From: Paracoccus zhejiangensis
GTDB taxonomy: Bacteria > Pseudomonadota > Alphaproteobacteria > Rhodobacterales > Rhodobacteraceae
Assembly: GCF_002847445.1 (NCBI RefSeq)
Contig: NZ_CP025430.1
Coordinates: 1,922,001 to 1,986,000, forward strand
Reading direction: 5' to 3'
Length of the DNA: 64,000 bases
Shown here: in pieces, positions 8,759-17,752 of the stretch
Numbering within the stretch: position 1 is the first letter of the stretch
How the letters are laid out: each line of letters opens with the position of its first letter
Notes under the pieces: model-generated
The model's input: the letters and a program-made list of their open reading frames with translations, nothing else
What the model was told of the DNA's origin: nothing
Database searches by the model: none
Translations under genes and position numbers: made by a program

Positions 8759-9426
8759 GCCTGCCCTACCCCACGCGCGAGGAAATCGCCCGCCTCTCGG
8801 CCCGGATGCTCTTGGAAATCAAGGCCGTCGATTTCAATGCCGAGACGCCCTTCACCTATGCCTCGGGTCTGAAGGGGCCGACCTATGTCGATTGCCGCCG
8901 GATCATCAGCTTTCCGCGCGTGCGCCAGACACTGATGGATTTCATGGCCGCGACCGTCATGCGCGATGCCGGTTTCGAGGCCTTCGACAACGTGGCAGGC
9001 GGCGAGACGGCGGGCATTCCCTTCGGCGCCATGGTGGCCGAACGGCTTGGCCTGCCGATGACCTATGTGCGCAAGAAGCCCAAGGGCTATGGCCGCAATG
9101 CCCGGATCGAGGGCGTCATGACCGAGGGCCAGCGGGTGCTGCTGGTCGAGGATCTGACCACCGATGGCGGCTCGAAGCTGAGCTTCGTCGACGCGATCCG
9201 CGAGACCGGGGCCAGCTGCGCCCATACGGCGGTGATCTTCTATTACGGCATCTTCCCCGAGACGACCCAGCGGCTGGCCGATCACGGCGTGCAACTGCAT
9301 CATCTCTGCACCTGGTGGGATGTTCTTGCCGAAGCCCGCGCGCAGGAGGCCTTTGACGCGGCGACACTGGCCGAGGTCGAGACCTTCCTGACCAATCCCC
9401 GCGTGTGGCAGGCGGCGCATAGTTGA
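8755..9426 (+). CDS. pyrE: Orotate phosphoribosyltransferase
   Basis: Joins orotate to PRPP to give OMP, the fifth step of pyrimidine synthesis. The 223-residue frame begins [12 protein letters not shown] with its ATG overlapping the pyrC stop. The PRPP-binding signature [13 protein letters not shown] is present, as is the catalytic-loop [10 protein letters not shown]. Pairing with pyrC makes a compact pyrimidine operon. About 25 nt after the stop come three DnaA-box-like repeats that belong to dnaB. Confidence 0.96.
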   Translation: MSLPYPTREEIARLSARMLLEIKAVDFNAETPFTYASGLKGPTYVDCRRIISFPRVRQTLMDFMAATVMRDAGFEAFDNVAGGETAGIPFGAMVAERLGLPMTYVRKKPKGYGRNARIEGVMTEGQRVLLVEDLTTDGGSKLSFVDAIRETGASCAHTAVIFYYGIFPETTQRLADHGVQLHHLCTWWDVLAEARAQEAFDAATLAEVETFLTNPRVWQAAHS

Positions 9427-9450
9427 TTTAGTTCAGCTACTTACGATATT

Positions 9451-9481
9451 TCATCCACAGGTCGTCCACAGGCTATCCACC
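9451..9481 (+). promoter_or_regulatory. Three DnaA-box-like 9-mers ahead of dnaB
   Basis: TCATCCACA (9451-9459), TCGTCCACA (9462-9470) and CTATCCACC (9473-9481) are direct repeats close to the DnaA consensus TTATCCACA. They start exactly 11 bp apart, so all present the same DNA face. They lie about 100 bp before the dnaB start. DnaA control of dnaB is inferred. Confidence 0.6.
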
Positions 9482-9583
9482 GCCGCCGGGGCGATCTGAT
9501 CACATGTTTTTTCGCCGGGCCGCGTTCCCTGAAGGGCCGCGATCGGGTAAGTTTCGGCACAAATCATAACGAGGGCAGGAATC

Positions 9584-11071
9584 ATGGCAGAGGCGACGGC
9601 AATCACGATTCGGCAGGCCAGCAAGGACGCCGAAGAACAGGCCGTGCCCTATTCCATCGAGGCCGAGCAGCAGCTTCTGGGCGCGCTGCTGACCAATAAC
9701 GACGTCTTCGACCGGATCAGCCAGATCATCAAGGCCGAGCATTTCTATGAACCGGTCCATGCCCGCATCTTCGAGATCTGCTCGGACCGGATCCGCAAGA
9801 ACGCGCTGGCGAGCCCGGTCACCATCAAGGCCTTCATGGACGCCGATTCCGGGCTGAAGGATCTGGGCGGCCCGGCCTACCTGGCGCGGATCGCCGGAGC
9901 AGCGATCTCGGCCTATGCGGCGCGCGACTATGCCCAGATGATCCGCGAGTTTGCCCTGCGCCGCGACCTGATCGCGCTGGGGCAGGACATTTCCGCCCGC
10001 GCCGCCAGCGTCGTCGTCGATGACGATGCCGAGCAGCAGATCACCGCGGCCGAACAGGTGCTTTACAAGCTGGGCGAACAGGGCACGGCCGAGCGCGGCT
10101 TCCAGAGCTTCCTCAAGGCAGTGACCAGCGCCGTCAACGCCGCCAATGCCGCCTATCAGCGCGATGGCGACCTGTCGGGCACCTCGACCGGGCTGGTCGA
10201 TCTGGACCGCAAGATGGGCGGCTTGAACAATTCCGACCTCATCATCCTCGCCGGTCGTCCGTCGATGGGGAAGACCTCGCTAGCGACCAACATCGCCTTC
10301 AACGTCGCCAAGGCGCACAAGATGGGCGAGCGGTCCGATGGCACCCACGGCACCGTCGCCGGCGGCGTGGTGGGCTTCTTCAGCCTCGAGATGTCGGCCG
10401 AGCAGTTGGCGGCGCGTATCCTCTCTGAGGCCGCCGAGGTGCCCTCGGAACGCATCCGTCGCGGTGACATGGACGAGGCCGAGTTCCGCCGTTTCGTCGA
10501 GGCCGCCCATGCCCTGCAAAGTTGCCCGCTTTACATCGACGACACCCCGGCGCTGCCGATCAACCAGATGGCCGCCCGCGCCCGCAAGCTGAAGCGGACG
10601 CATGGCCTCGATGTGCTGATGGTCGACTACCTGCAGCTTCTGAAAGCGGCATCGGCCAAGGACAGCCGGGTGAACGAGGTGAGCGAGATCACCCAGGGGC
10701 TCAAGGCCATTGCCAAGGAGTTGAACATCCCGGTCATCGCGCTGTCGCAGCTGTCGCGGCAGGTCGAGAACCGCGAGGACAAGCGCCCGCAGCTTTCGGA
10801 CCTGCGCGAATCCGGCTCGATCGAGCAGGACGCCGATATCGTCATGTTCGTCTATCGCGAGGAATATTACCGCGAGCGCGAGAAGCCGGCCGATCACGAG
10901 CTGGACAAGATGGCCGAGTGGCAGAAGCAGATGGAATCCTGCCACGGCAAAGCCGAGGTCATCCTGGGCAAGCAGCGTCACGGCCCCATTGGCACGGTCG
11001 AGCTGTCCTTCGAGGGCCAGTTCACCCGCTTCGGCAACCTCGCCAAGGACCGCCAGACGCAATGGGACTGA
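9584..11071 (+). CDS. dnaB: Replicative DNA helicase
   Basis: The hexameric 5'-3' helicase that unwinds the fork and recruits primase. Its 495 residues start with the N-terminal primase-interacting domain (VPYSIEAEQQLLGALL, residues 21-36). The RecA-like motor carries Walker A GRPSMGKTS at 224-232, Walker B VLMVDYLQLL, and the C-terminal QLSRQVENREDKRPQLSDLR. No intein interrupts it. GGCAGGAA precedes the ATG. It overlaps the next gene by 10 nt. Confidence 0.97.
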   Translation: MAEATAITIRQASKDAEEQAVPYSIEAEQQLLGALLTNNDVFDRISQIIKAEHFYEPVHARIFEICSDRIRKNALASPVTIKAFMDADSGLKDLGGPAYLARIAGAAISAYAARDYAQMIREFALRRDLIALGQDISARAASVVVDDDAEQQITAAEQVLYKLGEQGTAERGFQSFLKAVTSAVNAANAAYQRDGDLSGTSTGLVDLDRKMGGLNNSDLIILAGRPSMGKTSLATNIAFNVAKAHKMGERSDGTHGTVAGGVVGFFSLEMSAEQLAARILSEAAEVPSERIRRGDMDEAEFRRFVEAAHALQSCPLYIDDTPALPINQMAARARKLKRTHGLDVLMVDYLQLLKAASAKDSRVNEVSEITQGLKAIAKELNIPVIALSQLSRQVENREDKRPQLSDLRESGSIEQDADIVMFVYREEYYREREKPADHELDKMAEWQKQMESCHGKAEVILGKQRHGPIGTVELSFEGQFTRFGNLAKDRQTQWD

Positions 11072-11418
11072 ACCTGCCGATCCCGGTTGCCACCATCGGC
11101 TTGCTGATCGCCTCGAATGTCTTCATGACAGTCGCATGGTATGGTCATCTGAAGTACAAATCGGCGCCGTTGCTGACCGTCATCTTCGTCAGCTGGATGA
11201 TCGCGTTCTTCGAGTACACCATGCAGGTGCCGGCGAACCGCATCGGCCACGGCTATTTCTCGGCCGCCCAGCTGAAGACCATTCAGGAGGTCATCAGCCT
11301 CTCGGTCTTCGCCATCTTCTCCTGGGTTTACCTGGGCGAGCGGCTGACCTGGCAGCATGGCGTCGGCTTTGGCTTCATCTGCCTTGGCGCCTGGTTCGTC
11401 TTCCATGACTGGGGCTAG
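11062..11418 (+). CDS. DUF486 (DMT-type) small membrane protein
   Basis: A 118-residue protein with four hydrophobic segments. Its sequence is that of the DUF486 family of half-length drug/metabolite-transporter-like proteins: the N-terminal NVFMTVAWYGHLKY, the conserved SWMIAFFEYTMQVPANRIGH, and the C-terminal EVISLSVFAIFSWVYLGE. Substrate unknown. Its ATG lies inside the dnaB 3' end, and its own stop lies 14 nt inside the following exporter gene, so three genes are coupled. Confidence 0.85.
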   Translation: MGLNLPIPVATIGLLIASNVFMTVAWYGHLKYKSAPLLTVIFVSWMIAFFEYTMQVPANRIGHGYFSAAQLKTIQEVISLSVFAIFSWVYLGERLTWQHGVGFGFICLGAWFVFHDWG

Positions 11419-12613
11419 GACAGGCAGCCGGACGCCGCCGCACCTGATGACGCTGGTGGCACTGTCGGGCGTCGCGGCGCTGTCGATGAACGTGTTCCTG
11501 CCCTCGCTGCCGGGAATGGCGCGGGATTTCGGCGTCGATTACGCGCTGATGCAGTTGTCGGTCTCGGCCTATATCGGTGCCAGCGCCGTGCTGCAGCTTC
11601 TGGCCGGGCCGATCAGCGACCGGCTGGGGCGGCGTCCGGTGGTGCTGTGGTCGCTGGTGATCTTCCTTCTGGCCACGCTCGGGACGCTTCTGGCGCGCGA
11701 CGCCACGACCTTCCTTGTGTTCCGCATCATTCAGGCCGCCATTGCCCCCTGCATGCTGGTCTCGCGCGCCGCCGTGCGCGACATGTTCGACGGCAATCGC
11801 GCCGCCAGCATGATCGGCTATGTCACCATGGGCATGTCGGTGGTGCCGATGATCGCGCCGATCATCGGTGGCGTGCTGGACGAGGCCTTTGGCTGGCGGG
11901 CGAATTTCGCGCTGATGGGCGTTCTGGGGCTCGTCGTGCTGGTCTGGGTCTGGCTCGATCTGGGCGAAACGGTCCGCGATGGCGGCGTGCCGCTGCGCCA
12001 GCAGATCGCCAACTACCCGGTGCTGGCGCGCTCGGTCCGCTTCTGGGGCTATTGCGCGGCGGCGGCGCTGTCTTCGGGGGCGTTCTTCGCCTATCTCGGC
12101 GGCGCGCCCTTCGTCGGTGAGCATGTCTTTGGTCTCACCTCGGCCCAGGTCGGCTATTACTTCGCCGCGCCGTCCATCGGCTATCTGGCCGGCAATTTCA
12201 TGTCCGGGCGCTTCTCGGCGCGGCTTGGCCTGAACCCGATGATCCTCGGCGGTTCGATCATCTGCTTTGCGGCGCTGGCGGTGGCGCTGCTCGCCGATCT
12301 GGCGGGGCTGCATCATCCGCTGATCTTCTTCGGCGCCATCGCGCTGATGGGCGTCGGCAACGGGCTGGTGCTGCCCAATGCCAATGCCGGGATGATGAGC
12401 GTGCGTCCCGAACTGGCCGGCACGGCCTCGGGTCTCGGCGGGGCGCTGGCCGTGGCCGGGGGCGCGGTGCTCTCGGCGCTGGCCGGGGCGCTGCTCCATG
12501 AAGGCGCCGGGGCGCTGCCGCTTCTGGCCATCATGACAGCATCGGCGCTCGGCTCGCTCGTGGCGATTCTCTGGGTGATCCGGCGAGAGCGGATCCTGAC
12601 CGACGAGATCTGA
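11405..12613 (+). CDS. Bcr/CflA-type drug:H+ antiporter (MFS)
   Basis: A 402-residue major-facilitator protein with twelve predicted hydrophobic segments. The MFS loop motif GPISDRLGRRPV lies between TM2 and TM3. SVSAYIGASAVLQL and CMLVSRAAVRDMF fit the Bcr/CflA subfamily, which exports bicyclomycin, chloramphenicol and related compounds. The real substrate is unknown. The ATG at 11405 overlaps the DUF486 gene; ATG 11447 is the alternative. No resistance regulator is adjacent. Confidence 0.85.
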   Translation: MTGARTGSRTPPHLMTLVALSGVAALSMNVFLPSLPGMARDFGVDYALMQLSVSAYIGASAVLQLLAGPISDRLGRRPVVLWSLVIFLLATLGTLLARDATTFLVFRIIQAAIAPCMLVSRAAVRDMFDGNRAASMIGYVTMGMSVVPMIAPIIGGVLDEAFGWRANFALMGVLGLVVLVWVWLDLGETVRDGGVPLRQQIANYPVLARSVRFWGYCAAAALSSGAFFAYLGGAPFVGEHVFGLTSAQVGYYFAAPSIGYLAGNFMSGRFSARLGLNPMILGGSIICFAALAVALLADLAGLHHPLIFFGAIALMGVGNGLVLPNANAGMMSVRPELAGTASGLGGALAVAGGAVLSALAGALLHEGAGALPLLAIMTASALGSLVAILWVIRRERILTDEI

Positions 12614-12756
12614 CCCCCGAATATGTAGGCGGGGCGAACCATATCTTAAGCTTTGCCGGCTAATCTGGCCGGCATGTTCCGATTGCACCGACTTTTTCTG
12701 TTCCTTCTGCTGCTGGCCCCGCCGGCTCTGGCAATGCAGCCTCTTGCCTCGAGCAG

Positions 12757-12785
12757 TTTGCAAAGGCTACACGCCGATTTGCAAA
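12757..12785 (+). promoter_or_regulatory. Two TTTGCAAA palindromes, probable autoregulatory operator
   Basis: The 8-bp palindrome TTTGCAAA occurs at 12757-12764 and 12778-12785, exactly 21 bp apart, which is two helical turns. The second copy ends 14 bp before the regulator's ATG at 12800. RamB, a member of the same regulator family, is known to bind sites centred on TTTGCAAA, so autoregulation is the natural reading. Confidence 0.65.
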
Positions 12786-12799
12786 GCGGAGGGGCAATC

Positions 12800-14197
12800 A
12801 TGTCGGTGCAAAAGATCTATGCGGGCGTCTCGCTGCGCGAGACCCGGGCGCGGGCCGGGCTGAACCAGCGCGCCTTTGCCGAACGGCTGGGGGTCAGCCT
12901 GCCCTATCTCTCGCAGATGGAGAACAACCACCGCCCCATCTCGGCCGGCGTGCTGCTGCGGCTGGCACAGGAGTTCGGCATCGACCTGACCGCGCTGTCC
13001 GCCGGCGATGCCGAGCGGCTGGTCATCGACATGCAGGAGGCCTTGGCGGATCCGGTCTTCGATGCCGCGCCTGCGCTCGCCGACCTGCGTCTGGCCGCGA
13101 CCAATGCGCCGGTGCTGGCCCGCGCATTCCTTGACCTCTACCGCGCCCATCGCTCGGGGCAGGAGCGGCTGGCGGCGCTGGACGAGGCGATCGGCGCGGC
13201 GGGCCAGAACGCCACACCCGCCCCCTGGGAAGAGGTGCGGGATTTCTTTCATTACTGCGACAATTACATCGACGCGGTGGACCGCGCGGCCGAGCGTTTC
13301 GCCTGCCCCGATGGCCAGCGCGGCGATCCATGGGTGCTGGCGCAAGAGGCGCTGGCGGGTGCGGGTTTCACTGTGCGGATGACCGAACTGCCTGCCGGCG
13401 CGGTGTTCCGCCGCGAGGGCCGCGCGCTTCTGGTCAATGCCTCGGCCGAGGCGCCGACCCGGCGCTTCCAGCTGCTGCATCAGGTCGCGCTGGCCCGGCA
13501 TGGCGAGCTTCTGGAGGCGACACTGGATCTGGCGCGTTTCCGCAGCGAGACCGCGCGCGAGATCGCCCGGATCGGCCTTGCCAACTACTTCGCCGGGGCC
13601 GCGCTGATGCCCTATCGCGCCTTCCTGCGCGCCGCCCGGGCCGAACGTCACGACCTCGAGCGGCTTGCCCATCTGTTCGATGCCTCGCTGGAACAGGTGG
13701 CGCACCGGCTCTCGACCCTGCAGCGCCCGGCGGAGAAGGGCGTGCCCTTCTTCTTCGTTCGCGTCGATCAGGCCGGCACCATCACCAAGCGCCATTCCGC
13801 CACGCGACTGCAATTTGCCCGCTTCGGCGGCGCCTGCCCGCTGTGGAACGTGCATCAGGCCTTCGAACAGCCCGGCCGCTTCCTTCGGCAGATGGCGCAG
13901 ACGCCCGATGGTGCGCGCTATCTGCTTCTGTCCCGCGATGTCTCGAAACCCGGCGGTGCCTTCGGCGCGCCGGTGCGGCGCTTTGCCATCGGCCTAGGCT
14001 GCGAGATCACCCATGCCGCCGGCATGGTCTATGCTGACGGACTGGATCTGACCAACCCACCTTCCTATGAACCCATCGGCATTTCCTGCCGAATCTGCCC
14101 CCGGCCCGACTGCCACCAGCGTTCGGTCCCGCCCATCGATCGCAGCCTGCGCGTGCCTGCGGATCGCAACGGTCCTTTACCCTATGAAATCGCCTGA
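12800..14197 (+). CDS. XRE-family ScfR/RamB-like transcriptional regulator
   Basis: 465 residues. An XRE helix-turn-helix occupies residues 8-65 (SLRETRARAGLNQRAFAERL then YLSQMENNHRPIS). The middle resembles an ImmA/IrrE-like domain, but the HExxH metal site is degenerate (LLHQVALARH), so no protease activity is expected. The C-terminal domain ends with the cysteine motif CRICPRPDCHQR typical of short-chain fatty-acyl regulators. These sense acyl-CoA status and control propionate, acetate or lipid pathways. GGAGGGG precedes the ATG at 12800. The frame stays open upstream through a signal-peptide-like stretch (see findings). Confidence 0.85.
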   Translation: MSVQKIYAGVSLRETRARAGLNQRAFAERLGVSLPYLSQMENNHRPISAGVLLRLAQEFGIDLTALSAGDAERLVIDMQEALADPVFDAAPALADLRLAATNAPVLARAFLDLYRAHRSGQERLAALDEAIGAAGQNATPAPWEEVRDFFHYCDNYIDAVDRAAERFACPDGQRGDPWVLAQEALAGAGFTVRMTELPAGAVFRREGRALLVNASAEAPTRRFQLLHQVALARHGELLEATLDLARFRSETAREIARIGLANYFAGAALMPYRAFLRAARAERHDLERLAHLFDASLEQVAHRLSTLQRPAEKGVPFFFVRVDQAGTITKRHSATRLQFARFGGACPLWNVHQAFEQPGRFLRQMAQTPDGARYLLLSRDVSKPGGAFGAPVRRFAIGLGCEITHAAGMVYADGLDLTNPPSYEPIGISCRICPRPDCHQRSVPPIDRSLRVPADRNGPLPYEIA

Positions 14198-14369
14198 CGA
14201 TTTCATTCAAAGCTCGGCGGGTTTCCGCCGCAACTGGCGTGAATCTGCCCAACTGGGTATAGCCCGGCAGCTAGGCTGTTGCATTGAAGGCACAGCCCCT
14301 GTTTACGAAAGTCAGACTGGAACCATAAGGGTCCCGGATCAACGGGACTTGGCAGCTTGGGGACATGCA

Positions 14370-15695
14370 TTGGCTTTTGGGATCACGAACCGTCTGAATT
14401 CGTCGCTTGAGCGCTGGCTGCCCGAGCAACGGCTTTTCCTTCGTTCCGACGACAGCACCCGGTTCGTCCGACTGCGCCCGCTGACCCAGTTCGTCGCCAT
14501 CGGCGGCACCACGCTGGTCTTTGGCTGGGCCATCCTTGCCAGCTCGATTCTCGCCATCGATTCGATCAGCGCCGGCTCGTCCCGCGATCAGGTCCTGCGC
14601 GCCCAGAGCGCCTTCGAGGAGCGTCTGGAACAGCTTTCGGCCGAGCGTGATGCCCGCGCCGCCGATGCAGCCGCCGCCCAGAACCGCTTCACCGTCGCGC
14701 TGGACCAGGTCTCGAAGATGCAGTCGCAATTGCTGGCCTCCGAGGAAGCCCGCCGCGAGCTGGAGACCGGCATGGGCGCGGTGCAATCCACCCTGCGTAC
14801 CGCCATCACCGAGCGTGACAGCGCCCAGGACGAGGCCAAGACGCTGACCGCCGCGATCGAGGACAATACCGGCCAGCCGCTGCCGCAGGCCGGTCGCAAT
14901 GAAGAATTCTCGGTGGCGCTCGACATCCTGTCGGGCGAGCTGAAACAGGCCTCGAGCCAGCGCGCCGAAGCCGTGGCCGAGGCCGAAGAGGCCCGCCAGA
15001 CCGCCGAAGAGATCGCCGTCGAGCGCGACGAGATCCTGGCCCGTCACGATGAGATCTTCGCCCAGCTGGAAGACGCCGTCAGCATCTCGGTCGAGCCGCT
15101 GGACAAGGTCTTCCGCTCGGTCGGCATGAACCCCGATGACGTGCTGCGCACCATCCGCAGCGGCTATTCCGGCCAGGGCGGCCCGCTGAACCCGATCGCC
15201 TATTCCAGCCACGGCAATGCCGCGATCTCGCAGGGCGAGACCAAGGCCAACCAGATCATCGTGACGCTGGACCAGATCAACACCTACCGCATCGCCATGG
15301 AAAAGCTGCCGCTGGCCATGCCGGTATCCTCGTCCTTCCGCTATACCTCGGGCTACGGCCGCCGCTGGGGCCGCGCGCATGAGGGCATCGACATGGCGGC
15401 ACCGGTCGGCACACCCGTCAGCGCGACCGGCGACGGCGTGGTGATCTTTGCCGGCCGCCAGGGCGCCTATGGCAATCTGATCAAGATCCAGCACGAGCTG
15501 GGCACCGAGACCCGTTACGCCCATTTGTCCAAAATTCGCGTGAAAACTGGGCAACGCGTGTCGCAAGGCGATCGAATTGGTGATATGGGCAATACAGGTC
15601 GTTCGACCGGCCCGCATCTGCATTACGAAGTTCGGGTGAATGGTCGGGCTGTCAATCCTATGAGCTTCATCGAGGCAGCAAGCAATGTTCAGTAA
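14370..15695 (+). CDS. M23-family membrane-anchored murein endopeptidase
   Basis: About 441 residues from a proposed TTG start with GGGGA 6 nt upstream; no in-frame ATG lies near. The order is a short cytoplasmic N-terminus, one transmembrane segment (about 38-62, FVAIGGTTLVFGWAILASSI), and a long Ala/Glu/Gln-rich coiled coil (about 70-240). The LytM/M23 zinc peptidase domain fills the last 130 residues. Zinc ligands are visible in HEGIDMAAPVG and in GPHLHYEVRVNG. The enzyme should cut peptidoglycan cross-links from the periplasmic side. It overlaps the bactofilin gene by 11 nt. Confidence 0.85.
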   Translation: MAFGITNRLNSSLERWLPEQRLFLRSDDSTRFVRLRPLTQFVAIGGTTLVFGWAILASSILAIDSISAGSSRDQVLRAQSAFEERLEQLSAERDARAADAAAAQNRFTVALDQVSKMQSQLLASEEARRELETGMGAVQSTLRTAITERDSAQDEAKTLTAAIEDNTGQPLPQAGRNEEFSVALDILSGELKQASSQRAEAVAEAEEARQTAEEIAVERDEILARHDEIFAQLEDAVSISVEPLDKVFRSVGMNPDDVLRTIRSGYSGQGGPLNPIAYSSHGNAAISQGETKANQIIVTLDQINTYRIAMEKLPLAMPVSSSFRYTSGYGRRWGRAHEGIDMAAPVGTPVSATGDGVVIFAGRQGAYGNLIKIQHELGTETRYAHLSKIRVKTGQRVSQGDRIGDMGNTGRSTGPHLHYEVRVNGRAVNPMSFIEAASNVQ

Positions 15696-16203
15696 ATCCC
15701 GTGTAACCGACACCGGAAACAAAAACCCGGGCACCCCGGCCCCCAAGGAGGCCGAGATGGCGACCCCGCAACCGGCCCCGGCGATGCCCGAGCGCGCAAG
15801 CGACTTCTCGGCGGCTCCTGCCGCCGCGCCGCGCCCGCGAACCACGCCCTCGGTCCTGTCCTCGGACCTGACCGTGACTGGTAATATCCGCACCCAGGGC
15901 GATATCCAGATCGAAGGCAATATCGAGGGCGACATCCGCGCCCATCAGCTGATCGTCGGTGAAACCGCCACCATCAAGGGCGAAGTGGTCGCTGATGACG
16001 TGATCGTCAATGGCCGAGTCGTCGGCCGCGTGCGCGGGCTGAAGGTACGTCTCTCGGCCACCGCACGGGTCGAGGGCGATATCGTCCACAAGACCATCGC
16101 CATCGAATCGGGCGCCCATTTCGAGGGTTCGGTCCAGCGTCAGGACGATCCGCTGTCGGGCGAAGGTACCAAGAAACTGGCCCCGCCGACCGCCGCGAAC
16201 TGA
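15685..16203 (+). CDS. Bactofilin
   Basis: 172 residues. A Pro/Ala-rich N-terminal tail of about 55 residues precedes a beta-helical bactofilin core (SSDLTVTGNIRTQGDIQIEG through GRVRGLKVRLSATARVEGD) and a short basic tail. Bactofilins polymerise without nucleotides on the inner membrane and recruit cell-wall enzymes. The start codon lies inside the M23 peptidase gene. Bactofilin-M23 gene pairs are known in alphaproteobacteria, where they control local wall growth, so the pair probably works as one unit. Confidence 0.92.
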   Translation: MFSKSRVTDTGNKNPGTPAPKEAEMATPQPAPAMPERASDFSAAPAAAPRPRTTPSVLSSDLTVTGNIRTQGDIQIEGNIEGDIRAHQLIVGETATIKGEVVADDVIVNGRVVGRVRGLKVRLSATARVEGDIVHKTIAIESGAHFEGSVQRQDDPLSGEGTKKLAPPTAAN

Positions 16204-16227
16204 TCGCAGGCTGGTCTGTCAGCATAG

Positions 16228-16252
16228 AAAAGGGGGCCGCGGCCCCCTTTTT
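16228..16252. terminator. Bidirectional terminator between bactofilin and the DUF2189 gene
   Basis: AAAAGGGGGCC pairs with GGCCCCCTTTT around a GC centre, followed by another T. A-run and T-run flank the stem symmetrically, so it can serve both convergent genes. Confidence 0.85.
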
Positions 16253-16281
16253 CATGTTCGGCGAACAGCAGAACGAAGTGA

Positions 16282-17112
16282 TCAGTCCGGACGATCCTGC
16301 GGAGCGTCCGCAGCCGGAATTACCGCGCGATAGACATGCCAGCTGGCATGGCCCAGCACTGGCAGGGCGATGAACAGCCCCAGAAAGGCCGGCAGGATGC
16401 CGAGCGCCAGCACGACAGCGATGACCACGCCCCAGACCAGCATTGGCAGGGGATTGCGAAATACCGCCCGAAACGAGGTGATGATCGCCGTGATGAAATC
16501 CACCTCGCGGTCCAGCAGCAGCGGCAGGCCGATCACGGTGATGCAGAACAGCACCCCGGCAAATCCCGCCCCGATCAGCGTGCCGATGGCCAGCATCAGC
16601 AGCCCCCGGCCCTGAAACAGCACCTCGGGCGAGGTGGTGATATTGGTCAGCGCCGACAGGCCCATGAACAGCGCGAAGATGGTATGGGCGACGAAGACCC
16701 AGAACATGAACATCAGCAGGATCACCATCGCCATGGACGGGATCTGCCGATCCTTCTGGGCAAAGACCACGCCGGCCACCGCCGGCCAGTCCAGCGGCTC
16801 GCCCGCCTCGAGCCGGCGGCTGACCTCGTAGAGACCGACAGCGGCGAAGGGCGCGAGAAGGGGAAAACCAACGACGAAGGGGATCAGCCACCATTCCTGC
16901 CCCGCCGCCAGAGCCACCGCCGTCAGTGCCAGACCGCCGAGGACATAGAAGGCCGAGAACAGGAGGCCAAAACCCGGAGCTCGGCGGAAATCACTCCAGC
17001 CTGCGGCCAGTGCGGCCCAGATCGCCGCCGTTGAAAGTCTCGCCGGTTCGGGGACGACATCCGGGCTGCGCGGCAGCCCCATGGTGACGGGCGTGACAAC
17101 AGGATCGGGCAT
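16282..17112 (-). CDS. DUF2189 integral membrane protein
   Basis: 276 residues with about six hydrophobic segments. The succession resembles DUF2189 proteins: LSTAAIWAALAAGWSDFRRA, PLLAPFAAVGLYEVSRRLEA, then VDFITAIITSFRAVFRNPLP and a final LPVLGHASWHVYRAVI. The role of the family is unknown. It is convergent with bactofilin and sits upstream of coaD on the opposite side of a 60-nt gap. No good ribosome-binding site is visible. Confidence 0.75.
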   Translation of the reverse strand: MPDPVVTPVTMGLPRSPDVVPEPARLSTAAIWAALAAGWSDFRRAPGFGLLFSAFYVLGGLALTAVALAAGQEWWLIPFVVGFPLLAPFAAVGLYEVSRRLEAGEPLDWPAVAGVVFAQKDRQIPSMAMVILLMFMFWVFVAHTIFALFMGLSALTNITTSPEVLFQGRGLLMLAIGTLIGAGFAGVLFCITVIGLPLLLDREVDFITAIITSFRAVFRNPLPMLVWGVVIAVVLALGILPAFLGLFIALPVLGHASWHVYRAVIPAADAPQDRPD

Positions 17113-17172
17113 GGCGAACTCGCTCGTTTCGCCACAACCTAGAACCGAGTCACGCGCCGATCAACGGGCTTG

Positions 17173-17664
17173 TCAGGCGAAGCGCTCGCGCAGGGCCACG
17201 TCGATATCGGGGGTCACGAATTTCGACACGTCGCCCCCCAGCCGGGCGATCTCTTTCACCAGCCGCGAGGCGATTGCCTGCCGCCGGGCATCGGCCATCA
17301 GGAACACCGTCTCGACGTTGGCATCCATCGCCCGGTTCATCCCGACCATCTGGAATTCATACTCGAAATCCGCCACCGCCCGCAGCCCGCGCACGATCAC
17401 CGAGGCGCCCACATCGCGGGCGCAATGGATCAAGAGGTTGTCGAAGGGATGAACCTGGATCTCGCCGCCGGTCTTGGCGGTGATGGCCGCGCATTCGCTC
17501 GTGACCATCGCCACCCGCTCTTCAAGGCTGAACAGCGGGTTCTTGTCCTTGTTGATCGCCACCCCGATCACCAGACGATCGACCAGCGCCATGGCGCGCT
17601 GGATGATGTCGATGTGACCCAGGGTGATCGGGTCAAAAGTGCCGGGATAGAGGCCGATACGCAT
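17173..17664 (-). CDS. coaD: Phosphopantetheine adenylyltransferase
   Basis: Transfers AMP from ATP to 4'-phosphopantetheine, the fourth step of coenzyme A synthesis. At 163 residues it is full length. The nucleotidyl-transferase start MRIGLYPGTFDPITLGHIDI carries the xxGH motif. RGLRAVADFEYEFQMVGMNR is the conserved substrate region. The ATG at 17664 follows GGAGGGAA. It is 88 nt downstream of the CBS-domain gene on the same strand. Confidence 0.95.
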   Translation of the reverse strand: MRIGLYPGTFDPITLGHIDIIQRAMALVDRLVIGVAINKDKNPLFSLEERVAMVTSECAAITAKTGGEIQVHPFDNLLIHCARDVGASVIVRGLRAVADFEYEFQMVGMNRAMDANVETVFLMADARRQAIASRLVKEIARLGGDVSKFVTPDIDVALRERFA

Positions 17665-17752
17665 CAACGGGTTCCCTCCGGTTCGTCGCCGCCGTGGCCC
17701 AGAAACCCGATCACGCGGGCGATTTCAAGCCATTACCCTCGCAGTCGCGGGC

